Shown: piece by piece, positions 55,336 to 64,000 of the stretch | Layout of the letters: each line of letters opens with the position of its first letter | Numbering within the stretch: the stretch's first letter is position 1 | Position numbers and translations under genes: made by a program | Assembly (NCBI GenBank): GCA_014058105.1 | Contig: JACGCM010002205.1 | Coordinates: forward strand, 3,472,001-3,536,000 | Reading direction: 5' to 3' | DNA length: 64,000 nt | Source: Kingdonia uniflora | Lineage: Eukaryota; Streptophyta; Magnoliopsida; Ranunculales; Circaeasteraceae | Notes under the pieces: generated by a model | What the model saw: only the letters and a program-made list of their open reading frames with translations | Database searches by the model: none | What the model was told of the DNA's origin: nothing

Positions 55336-56480
55336 ATGGGTATACTGTTACTCAAGATTTCTTGGTGCAAAGAAGAATTCTCCAAGTATTCTTGTGCTGT
55401 TTGTGGAAGGCCTCAAAAGAGTCTTGAGTACTTATTTATGAAAAGTGTGGTTACTACAAGGTTTGGCAAAAACACTCAATATTATGAACAGAGAAGCTCT
55501 CACACAGTTCATCAACTGACGTGAATACAGAATTGAAATTGAAACATAATTAACAATGTTTGACTCTAAACTCTCTCTTTATTGACTTGAATAATCCAAT
55601 AACTTGAAATAACCAAATAACAGTGAAAAGGAAAACTAACCTAAAGAGGCTTTTATTGAAAAGCCTTTGCCTATTCCTACTAGCATTAGAGTTACTAACA
55701 TAAATTGAAAACAATGAGAGAGTGGCGTCGACTTGGTCGTCCTAGAAAGAGACGCCCTCTCTCTAAGTATACATACGCGGTCGTGAGAACCGTGATACAT
55801 CATCAACAATGGGATGGATTGGATTTGTAGCTTGAACAAAAAGTGAAGTTCAAAACTTTTATGTGCTGCCTTCAACTCCCATATTACCAAGTCTGGAAAT
55901 ATAGGAACAACAAAATCATTAAGAATGAGGGCAGGCCTATTGATCAAGTTCGAGAGAAGATTTGCTTTGATGTTCACCATAGGCTAGCATCTACCATTAC
56001 AAAAGTGGACTCTCCTACCAACAGGTTGTTGTGTGCTGAATGGCAACTTAAAACGTGTGTTCACCATAAAAGAACCTAAATACTGTAGCTAGATTTCCCA
56101 ACCTAATGAAGTTTGGAAGCTCCATACAGATGGTGCATATTGCAGGGGGTTATGGAGGAGTTGTGAGAGAGAGTTCGGGTAATTATTACTTTGGATACAC
56201 AGGTAAGATCAATACATGTCTTTACCATTCATCATGAAATGGAAGCTATAAAAGCAGAGCTGGAATTGTCTGCTGCTAGGGGGTAGGATAGATTTTGAGT
56301 TGCCACAGATGTGGAGCTTATGGTGTTGTATTTTCAGAATGGAGTGGAAGCACCTTTAGAAAGTTTAGTGTTTGCTGGGTAGATATGGCAGCTGATTTCT
56401 GGATTCAGAGAGTTTTGAATTTATCATTGTTCTAGAGAAATGGTAGTTGTGCTCATAAACTTGCTTTTGTTTTTCACTTC
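55336..56480 (+). mobile_element. LINE fragment: zinc knuckle and RNase H region
   Basis: 55336-55500 reads YSCAVCGRPQKSLEYLFMKS, the zf-RVT motif. 55829-56079 reads YYQVWKYRNNKIIKNEG and VREKICFDVHHRLAST. After a frameshift near 56130, GGYGGVVRESSGNYYFGYTG and further RVT_3-like residues follow to about 56480. About 300 bp at 55510-55815 do not fit the LINE and look inserted. Stops and shifts make it inactive. Confidence 0.6.
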
Positions 56481-56773
56481 TACTGGCCAAATGGTCCTTG
56501 ATAGAAAATAATTTGGCGGAAACAACGACTTCATGATCAATTAAGTTACAAACTCAAAGTCACTAAAGAAAATTGAATTTTATTAATTCTCAAACAGAAA
56601 ACTGATTAAACCATAAATTAAGAACCTCTTTTCATAGAACAAAGAGTCCTTACAAGAGTGGAAACTTCCTAAATAAACATTTTATTCCATGCAATTAAAA
56701 TAATAACTTCCTAAATATAAAAGATACTAAAATCCTGAAAATATTATCTAGAGAGAGAGAGAAAGAAAGGCGT
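56481..56773. other. Short unassigned spacer
   Basis: AT-rich, with a short gaga run at 56752-56762. No gene is seen. Confidence 0.3.
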
Positions 56774-56940
56774 TGTAGGCTTTTAAATGAACCGCGACAT
56801 CTCACACATATACTACTTTAGTCCCACACCGGGTACAAAGTATTGCTATTTTAGTTGTCCCCTATTATATAAAGGTATGTTTTATGTAATATAAATATCA
56901 ATTTAACAGTAATAATTTATCCCTCTTATTTACTTCTACA
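56774..56940 (+). repeat. 5' LTR of the small copia-type element
   Basis: Ends ...cccctattatataaagg...cttctaca directly at the primer site. The start is uncertain, since TGTAGGC at 56774 is a best guess. It aligns with 58969-59087. Confidence 0.65.
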
Positions 56941-58968
56941 TGGTATCAGAGTGGTTGCGTTATGGAAGACAACGTAACGGTTCCTCGCTTCCGACGGCAG
57001 CAGCCATTGCCGTCACAGAATTATTAGGATAAACATTCGGTATTCTTTTATTTTAGCCTTTTCCCCCTTATTATTTATTTGTTTTTGTCTTATGATCTGA
57101 GTTTAATAAGCACATGCATCTATTCAAGTTTGAATTCTTTTTTCTTAAGGTTGAAAACCCTAACCAAAATCGTCAAATTCATGTTGATGAGGTATCTATA
57201 CAATCCACAATCCCTCTTTTTTCTATAACTCTTCTATCAGTGCTTTCTTTGCCTCCTTGAGCCTCTACAATTAAGGTTTTCAACACTAGTTTTTTGGGTC
57301 TATTGAAGTGTTTGAATATGATTGATGGTGTTAGTGTCCTTTATTTTATAACAACCTTTGCTGGAATTAAAATTTGACTCGATTGGTTTTCTACCAATCT
57401 TCAATTCGCAATTTCTGGTAGTGATTCTCGCTTTGATTAATGTTGATCGTAGTTCTTGTGAAGGGAGCAAAGTTTTCATATTTTCTTTGGCGATTAGTGC
57501 TTCGTCCAAAATTTTAGATCTGATTCCTATTTTGTGCAATCCCTAGAGACTTCTTTTGTGTTGCTTGTTCGTTGTTGGATGCTGCAAACCTTCCAATTTC
57601 TTCTTTGGCAAAGAAACTTAAAGAGGAAGAAACCCCTTTGAACCCTCAGATTCCTCTTCAATCTTTGAGTTCTTTCATGGCCTTTGGATTAGGGTTTATT
57701 CTCATGACTATGGTGCGATGGAGAAGACGGTAATGCTTAGGCAAAGCTGATTTGATTGGTACGATCTTTTCGTATTACCAGTACTTATCTTGTATGTCTA
57801 TAGTGATCAAGTGGTGTGTCGTTCTTCCGTAGTTAATGGTGAAGAGGAGAGGAAGAAAGTTACCCCTTTCTCTATATTCGTGAGTCTAGCAACTACTAAT
57901 GAAATTTAATATTGCTAGTTTTTTGTTTGATATGGAGCACAATATACTACAAGGTAATGGTGATTGAATCTTTTATGGGTCAACTTGGCCCAATTTGGCC
58001 TTTTTTATATGAAGCTCAATCAACAGGAGTTTGGTTTTACTATAGTGCACCTATACGGTGATGGAAATATCTCTTCTTGGTGATTTCTTTTACTTTTCTA
58101 TTTCTTCTTTTGGCGTTAAGTTTGTTATAACCAATTCCAATCTTCCGGATCTCTCATTTCACTGTGTGGTGATTTATTTTTCTTTCTTTTCTTTTGGGAT
58201 TTTCTTCCATATTTCCCTTTTGGGGATTGTTCTCACTTTCTTCTGGGATTGCTCTTCCTTTCACTTTTGTAACTCTTCTTTTGGTTGCCAATGCGATTTG
58301 AGGTCTCTTTCATTTTCCTGTCGCATGATACGATTTTCTCTCTTTGGATCGGATGAAGATGTTAGACTACCTTCCAGATCGATTATGAAATTTGTGTTTC
58401 GTTCCTCGAGTGATTCTTTCCTAGAGTGATTTTTTTCCCCTAGTAATTATCTAATATCTTTTCTATTATTTCCTATCGCGAGATGCAATTTCTTTCTTCG
58501 GATCGGGTGAAGATATTTAATTCCTTTTACCACGGTTATGATTTTCTCTTCCCCTAGTGGATTTTTTTGTCCTCGAGTAAATTGTTTCTTTTCATCAGTG
58601 TTTTTTCCTCCATTGATTCTCTCATCCTTGGCTAATTCTCTTCCCAAAGTGTTTCTTCAAGATATTTACATTTACCCTCAAGTGAGAAAACTGGCAATTC
58701 GGCAGGTGCTGCCAATTTCATAACTATGTGTGAGAGAAATGGTAAATCGGGACATTCCTGCCGCCGATTTCACAAAGGATGTGCGAAGCTCTAAAGTGTT
58801 TACGCTACTGCAAAAAGATGGTCTATAAGAAGTTCTATCAGTTTTAGGGGGAACCTTAATTTTCCTTATCTGTGAGGAAGTGATTGTATCCTTATGAGGG
58901 ATTATCTTTTTCTTATTGTAATCCACCTTGACACGAACATTATATGTTCGTATCAACGTATGGAGGAA

Positions 58969-59087
58969 TGTTGGAGTATATGTGTGTATCTACACATACT
59001 AAGTATTGTTATTTTAGTTGTCCCCTATTATATAAATGGAGGTTTCAATCTAAGAGTAATAATTTCTCCCTCTTATTTACTTCTACA
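58969..59087 (+). repeat. 3' LTR of the small copia-type element
   Basis: TG...CA, 119 bp, preceded by a purine-rich tatggaggaa. Upstream at 58929-58957 an imperfect palindrome (ttgacacgaacat...atgttcgtatcaa) abuts the tract. Confidence 0.75.
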
Positions 59088-59093
59088 AATTCG

Positions 59094-59154
59094 TCCTGAT
59101 TTTTTTTTAATTATTCATCAAAAGGACTTGGGGCACCCGAAGCATGTGGTGTAA
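59094..59154 (+). pseudogene. Short gypsy gag fragment
   Basis: Reads PDFFLIIHQKDLGHPKHVV, similar to EIVFHHKNLEHPECVKL of the inverted gag at 59215-59900. So a second, oppositely oriented copy piece lies beside it. Confidence 0.4.
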
Positions 59155-59214
59155 TCTTCAATTCCACTTCCCGATATTGGTCTTATGTGAAAAAAAAAAT
59201 TGCATTGTTGCCAC

Positions 59215-59900
59215 CATGTGCTTGCGCATTGCATCTATAAACTAAACCCAACATTTTCTTCTTTGCTGGATAATCACTGGTTGCACGATTGGGATCTCCA
59301 CATTCGTCGCACGAAAACCCATTTACTCAACTCGTTGGCTTTGTCACGTAACTTGTCAGAGCTGCAATTGAAAAAGTAACGTCAATCTTAGAAGTGTTCA
59401 ACAAATTTTCAGCTATAAGATCACACTTAATAACACCGGACATGCCATAAATATCTTTGAACGCCTTCCAATCTTTTCATTTTCAGTTTCTATATTCTGA
59501 GCTTCCCGGTAAAAAAAACTTCTCAGTGTATACAGTAACAGTCTCACTTTGTTATCACAAATTATGCAACCTCATAACTAACTTTTACGAGTAATCAAGA
59601 GGAATAAATCTCTTATTAAGCTCCATATGCATATGATCCCAAGTTGTAGCCTTTTGTTTTCCGTGTTGAATACGATTAAATTGCAACCCATCACAACATA
59701 CTACAGTGAAACCCATTAATTTTGTCAAAACTAATTTAACACACTCCGGATGCTCTAGATTTTTGTGATGAAACACTATCTCTATTTTAATTAACCAAGT
59801 CAATGAAAGCATCAGGCTATAACTTCCCATCAAACTCACTCATATCAATCTTAATAGCTCCATATTGATATTTTCTAAAATATGCAATAAATGATTCATA
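59215..59900 (-). pseudogene. Gypsy gag fragment
   Basis: On the minus strand IKIDMSEFDGKL begins the block at about 59850. Then come IEIVFHHKNLEHPECVKLVL, QHGKQKATTWDHMHMELNKR and FIPLDYS. In the shifted frame near 59290 a Cys-rich CDECGDPNRATSDYP stands where the zinc knuckle should be. The W......l..RF.P..y pattern is retrotransposon gag of chromovirus type. It is broken and lacks pol. Confidence 0.65.
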
Positions 59901-60332
59901 TCTAAATTGCCTCAAAAGATTGCATCAAGTTTGCATCGTCCTCTTTGATTGGGAGGACGATGGAGTGGTAAAAGGGTGTTATCCGTAGAATATTCCTAGT
60001 CCTTAAGAGAATTTAGAATTGGGGTGTGAGGTTTTTGAGCACAAGTGCGATCAATACCACACCTCGTGCAGATCAAACTATTGACAATATTTTTTATCTT
60101 CTCGCGATCAGATTGATGGTATTCCTTATCTTGCTTCTTATAAAGAAACTGGCCTTCATATGGGAGAGCAACATTGTGAGAGATGTCTCCAATAACCTTC
60201 AGATTCTTTAGCCTTGTTCATGCTTCTTCCAGATTTGAATTACCGCCTTCTTTTGCGTAACTATTATTTTTATCACCGACATGGACAATACCAGGAATTT
60301 GGGAAGATTGCGTTGAGGGCTCGTATTGTGAT
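59901..60332 (-). other. Gag-flanking region with weak coding likeness
   Basis: The minus strand near 60180-60030 gives LPYEGQFLYKKQDKEYHQS and IVNSLICTRCGID. This may be upstream gag or leader sequence of the same gypsy element. It is not assignable. Confidence 0.3.
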
Positions 60333-60603
60333 TGTTAAAGTTAGTAGTAACTAGCTATTATTAGAATGATGGTATATTAAAGTTACAATATAAACTTACT
60401 ATTATCAGAAGGATAATATATTTAGTATGTTTTCCATTTTAGTATGATTTGTAGGTTTCTAATTTAAGTTTGGCTTTGCCTATATATATGATTGAATCTT
60501 GTTAGTGAATTACTGAATAATAGTATGGTTGAATCTTGTCAGTGAATTACTGAATAATAATATAAAAGTTTGAATACTCTTTGTTTTCTTCTTCATTGTA
60601 TTA
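60333..60603 (+). repeat. Copia-type LTR
   Basis: Starts TGTTAAAGTTAGTAGTAAC and ends ...cttcttcattgtatta, followed by cggtattagag, a decayed initiator-Met primer site (TGGTATCAGAG). It includes a 35-bp direct duplication, (t)tgaatcttgt(t/c)agtgaattactgaataata, at 60493 and 60531. Confidence 0.68.
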
Positions 60604-61151
60604 CGGTATTAGAGAGGGGGCTAGCGATTGATGGTGAATTAATTAGGACTTCAGTTAAAGAGTATTGAGTTTGGGGGCTATAATTCAGCTCGAGGTGCTG
60701 TTTACCAATTCTGGGTGCTGATTTTCCAAATTTGGGTGTTGTTTATCCAATCCTGGGTGATGTTTCTAATTCTGGTGCTATTTCTAATTCTAGGTGGTGC
60801 ATTTACTTATTTTTGGTGGTGCATTTACAACATTTGGAGGTGCCTTTACAGTTTCTTTGGCATTAATTATTTATCAACGACCTCCTCCAGATGAGTATAC
60901 TTTTTGCCATCAGAAAGGCCATTCAGAAGAGTCAGTGTCCAAAGAAGCTTCAGCAACAAAACCAAGGTCCTTTGACATCTCAGCAGCAGTATAAAGGTCC
61001 ACCTCAGTCTCAGGAGCAGTATAGAGGTCATCCTCAGCCTAAGCAGCAGTACAGAGGTCCTCCTCAATCTCTGTCCTATAGAGGAGCACCTCAACAACAA
61101 TATTTTAGATCCCTACAGCAGCCACATGCAACTCAAACTCATCAGCCTAAT
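60604..61151 (+). pseudogene. Copia gag, 5' part
   Basis: 60794-60990 ends QRPPPDEYTFCHQKGHSEES, the CCHC zinc knuckle with its first Cys replaced by Tyr. In the next frame CPKKLQQQNQGPLTSQQQ and YRGPPQSLSYRGAPQQQYF give the Gln/Pro-rich gag tail. The frameshift is near 60930. The frame is cut at 61151 by a TIR element and resumes at 61872. Confidence 0.7.
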
Positions 61152-61871
61152 CTATGCTGTCAAGGGCGAGGCGGAGTGCTAGGCGGTAGGCATGATCACT
61201 GTCGAAGCGCTAGGCGGGAGGCGGAGTCGGAGTGCTGTGTAATAAGTCATTGTTGGGGTCCTCTATTTAGCTTAGAGAAACACTATTATCTCCACTCAAA
61301 CAAATATGCTTCAGAAACAATATTTATAACTCTAAACACTTCATCAATGAAACAATGAATTGGGCTTGAAACAAAATCTTATCATATCTATCAGTTTAAT
61401 TTGAAGGAAAGCAAGTAGTAATCTTTGATTGGATAGAGAGTACCTTTGAACTCTAATTGAGAGAGAGTGAGAGGGAATTTGGGATTCTTGAACCTAATTG
61501 AGAGAGAGAGAGCTCTGGAATAGAGAGAGGAAGAGAGAGAGCAAAAAAAAACTTCAAAGTTTGGCGATTCTCTTCTCTGTCGCGAAACAGAGAGAAGGAA
61601 TCGCGAATTTCCTTTATTTTTTTAGAAATGCCAAATGATTTAGTGATTTTGTGTTTATATTATATATATTTTTGTTACTAAAAAGCCAAATCATTTGGCA
61701 AAACTGGAAGAAAAAACTAATAATAACAAAATGCCAAATCATTTGGCGCTTAGAGAGAGGTGCACCACCTCAGCGGTGCCCTGTGTTCTCAAGCGCCCTA
61801 GGGCGGGAAAATGTTGTAGCGGGGCGGGTGGCTTCAGATTGGGTACCCCGGCGGCGCCCCTGACAGCATAG
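61152..61871. mobile_element. 720-bp non-autonomous TIR element with 8-bp duplication
   Basis: Terminal inverted repeats ctatgctgtcaagggcg / ctatgctgtcaggggcg (17 bp, one mismatch) are flanked by exact agcctaat duplications at 61144-61151 and 61872-61879. Excision would rejoin the copia gag. An 8-bp duplication fits hAT. The ends are GC-rich and the middle AT-rich, with agagag runs and ccaaatcatttggc palindromes. No transposase is present. Confidence 0.87.
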
Positions 61872-62077
61872 AGCCTAATTCTACTCCGTCACCAACGATA
61901 CCACTTAGTGATGCATCATTCTCCGATGTTGCAGCTCATATGAACCAATTTTTTACTCAGCGCCCTGACATTGGTCCATATGTTGATTCTACCGCATTTG
62001 GTGCCCCCTCAGGTTCTCTTAGCACTATGTGGATCTTTTATTCTGGTGCCACAAATTATATGACTAATGATCAATCT
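61872..62077 (+). pseudogene. Copia gag end and protease start
   Basis: Reads EPNSTPSPTIPLSDASFSD, then LSTMWIFYSGATNYMTNDQS. The copia protease site is W.fDSGAt.HMt; here Asp is Tyr and His is Tyr, so the active Asp is gone. It ends where an LTR begins at 62078. Confidence 0.72.
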
Positions 62078-62366
62078 TGATAGCAATCGTTGTCGTATCC
62101 ACGACCACGAGTAGCATGTTTCACAATTAAATTAGTATTAGAGTTTCTATTTGTGCCAGGTCTCTTCTCCTATAAAAGAGAGCCTAAGCTTAGTTTATTT
62201 GTTAGGTTGGTTTGAGTGAGAGACAAAGGCTTTGCCTTAGAGAGAGATGTAAAGTCTGGGGTAAATCTAAAAACCCTAGGTCTTCGACCTTTTATTTTAT
62301 GCAATTGAGATATCTTAGTTTTAATTGAGATTAATTTAGCTTCCGCGTACGAAGCTTTTAACAACT
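62078..62366 (+). repeat. LTR of another retroelement
   Basis: Begins TGATAGCAATCGTTGTCG, contains a TATA-like cctataaaag at 62170, and ends near aacaact. It is followed at 62367 by TAGTATCAGAGC, an initiator-Met primer site with one change. It truncates the copia protease. No partner LTR is seen before the window ends. Confidence 0.65.
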
Positions 62367-62378
62367 TAGTATCAGAGC
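62367..62378 (+). other. Initiator-Met-type primer-binding site
   Basis: TAGTATCAGAGC, one base from the plant consensus TGGTATCAGAGC. Confidence 0.7.
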
Positions 62379-62487
62379 TAGCAAGATTTTATCGACAGCT
62401 ACAGTGATTTTGACATCTGCTACAGTAATTTCTGTATTTGATTTTTGCGTTGCTACAATGATCTTTGTGTTAGCAATGTTAAGCTAA

Positions 62488-62916
62488 GAAGATTTAGAAG
62501 GATTATGGGACAAGTTTGGGTGGAAAGACTACAAAGTAGAAGACTACATAGACAATTGGATAAAACAAAGATTAAAAAAGGACGAATACATACTTCATTG
62601 GAGAGAAGCCAGTGAAGTATGGATTCCGAATCGTCATGGACTGCAAATATTTTATTTAAAAACAAATCTGACAAGGGAGGCGTTTTTTATGCTTGAGAAC
62701 TCTAATGTCATAAAAGATGAGTTTCGGACGAGTGTAGGTGTTGTCGAAATCGCGAGGTTAGAAGCGGGAGTTGTGACGGAGGATTCGAAGAATTTCGATG
62801 GAGATGGCTTAGAGATGAAACACCACAAAGAGACAACAGGTGGGAAAGATGGAGTCGTGACAACAGGTTGCGACATTGATGCGAGATGTTCGCATGATCA
62901 GCGATTCCAATTGTAA
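62488..62916 (+). CDS. Unidentified retroelement ORF (gag-like position)
   Basis: An open frame of about 142 codons without a stop. It begins EDLEGLWDKFGWKDYKVED, goes on with WIKQRLKKDEYILHWREASE and VWIPNRHGLQIFYLKT, and contains its only early Met at 62689. It ends RCSHDQRFQL then TAA. It starts about 110 bp after the primer site, where gag is expected. The Trp-rich N-terminus resembles no gag I know. The coding character is fair. Confidence 0.45.
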   Translation, partial: EDLEGLWDKFGWKDYKVEDYIDNWIKQRLKKDEYILHWREASEVWIPNRHGLQIFYLKTNLTREAFFMLENSNVIKDEFRTSVGVVEIARLEAGVVTEDSKNFDGDGLEMKHHKETTGGKDGVVTTGCDIDARCSHDQRFQL

Positions 62917-64000
62917 GGAAGCCTAACCAAAGAAGACCAACCCCAATCCAAAACCCTTGCCAAGAATTTGGAAAACGATCAGAGCGGAATTGATTACATC
63001 GTTAACAACGGAGGAAGAATCACCAGTGACTACGGTGGCCAGAATACAAAAGATAGAGGTCCCCATTACTGCTGAGGTCCACGGAAGATGCAAAATTGAG
63101 GGCGAAACAAACTATAGATTTTTGGGAGAAGACGTAGGCATGCCACAGTGGGTATAGCATTCATGGCATGGGAATGTCACGGCACCAGGCAGGGTTCGCA
63201 GGGCACGGGGAAGAGTGCCATGGACATAAGCCAAAGCATGCCTACGGCAGGCAGGGCACAAGACGGCGGGCAGCAGTCATAGTGACAGTATCACCGGGCA
63301 TCGGGCAAGGCATTCCCTAGGGTGGCACAGGCATACCACTGTAACAGTTTACACTATCGATGGAGTATGGACACGGGAACAACAAGAGAGAGGGATCGTG
63401 GGCCCACAATAGTAACTCAGGTACACCACGGGACCTTTTAGGCACCGAGTCACTCCGAATGGAGGGGCGGGCACGATTACCGCAGGGGAATCTCGGATTC
63501 CTACGGGGTTGATGGCGAATTCAGAAGGCACGGGGGTGATGCTCGAAGGGGTGATCGCGATAGATCCTTTCCCACACCAGTGGGTAAGACGGGGAGCATC
63601 AAGGAGATCGCTCACATTATGTGGGCCATTGACAAAGAGAGAAGAGTCGACGGGGGGGCTGATTCGCAAAACGATTGAGGAGAGGGTAATTAGTTTTGGC
63701 AAAATGCAGGGACATATTTGGGAACCAGGAGAGAGTAATTTCTTGCAGACGGGTGTACCGAAAATAGTTCTGTATGTTGACCCTTATTAGACAGAGTTTC
63801 TGGTTCGTTCTTTCGACTTTGTGGGTCTGACGTTTTGGCAACTTCAAGTACAACGTATAGTATCCGCAGTTGGTAATACAATGAAGCAACATGAGCTTCG
63901 AGATGATGTGCTACAATGTCCAAAGGGTATACTAGGAAGTTTTGGCAAAATTCGTGGTCGTATTCCCAACCTGTTAAGTATGCACTTTTGGTTTCATATT
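62917..64000. other. Less AT-rich tract of unknown nature
   Basis: GC content rises compared with the rest of the window, and short cggcaggcagggcac-like motifs recur at 63170-63300. Open frames are short (for example 63509-63790, VMLEGVIAIDPFPHQWVRRG) and match nothing known. It may be internal sequence of the LTR element that begins at 62078. Confidence 0.3.

Larger units (their letters stand above)
56774..59087 (+). mobile_element. Small copia-type LTR element with short LTRs
   Basis: The 3' LTR at 58969-59087 (TGTTGGAGTATATGTG ... ttatttacttctaca, 119 bp) is matched by a 5' LTR ending at 56940 with the same gctattttagttgtccccta and tttacttctaca. The 5' copy carries about 40 extra bases. 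The initiator-Met primer site TGGTATCAGAGTGG follows at 56941, and atggaggaa before 58969 is a copia-style polypurine tract. The 2-kb interior has no gag or pol; it is T-rich with one Phe/Ser-rich open frame (58058-58429). Non-autonomous, TRIM/LARD-like. Confidence 0.75.

Overview
This window is nuclear DNA from a flowering plant, probably a eudicot. The evidence is AT-rich sequence, spliced plant-type gene fragments, plant-specific families (plant mobile domain, Transposase_24, Transposase_28, SRPK, plant serpin) and densely nested plant transposable elements. I see no intact, obviously functional host gene. Nearly every coding stretch is a transposon gene or a decayed or captured host fragment with stops or frameshifts. 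The species cannot be named from the sequence alone.

Layout. Positions 1-38716 hold a head-to-tail array of Ty3/gypsy elements of the Tat lineage, with pol on the minus strand. Single LTRs at 21-564 and 27169-27731 separate the units. Each LTR has a TGG-type primer-binding-site-like sequence on its low-coordinate side and a polypurine tract on its high-coordinate side, so neighbouring units share LTRs. Unit A is 565-27168 and unit B is 27732-38716. Both carry gag, protease (DTGSG), RT, RNase H and integrase on the minus strand. Between integrase and 3' LTR both also carry a long multi-part antisense gene on the plus strand, with a Transposase_28-like domain followed by coiled coils.

Unit A's antisense gene is split by a 14,245-bp CACTA (En/Spm-type) transposon at 6981-21225. 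It has CACTA...TAGTG ends, a 3-bp duplication (aga) and subterminal repeats. Besides broken Transposase_24 exons it carries an SRPK kinase fragment, a mitochondrial-DNA-like stretch, a PWWP-protein fragment, an RNase H fragment, a family B DNA polymerase of the mitochondrial linear-plasmid type, and an intronless UDP-galactose transporter copy. The polymerase is itself interrupted by a processed homoserine dehydrogenase retrocopy, which has an 18-bp target duplication and an A9 tail. The order of events can be read: Tat insertion, then CACTA insertion. The homoserine dehydrogenase copy landed in the polymerase at an unknown time relative to the CACTA.

38717-41700 is a PIF/Harbinger element (transposase plus Myb/SANT-like ORF) abutting the broken gag of unit B. 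41750-44650 holds a TIR-flanked MITE-like segment and a plant-mobile-domain pseudogene bracketed by four near-identical palindromes. 44940-46390 is a foldback-type element with an internal 233-bp duplication. Serpin fragments lie at 46850-47196 and 52120-52650, separated by a gypsy integrase fragment and an LTR with a tRNA-Asp-type primer site. From 54 kb on there are LINE fragments, a 132-bp tRNA-derived SINE with a 17-bp duplication, a short-LTR copia-type element (56774-59087), a gypsy gag fragment, and a copia element broken by a 720-bp TIR element with an 8-bp duplication. The window ends with another LTR and a less AT-rich tract I cannot assign.

The most unusual structure is the CACTA element, which combines nuclear gene pieces, mitochondrial-type sequence and a retrocopy inside one transposon.
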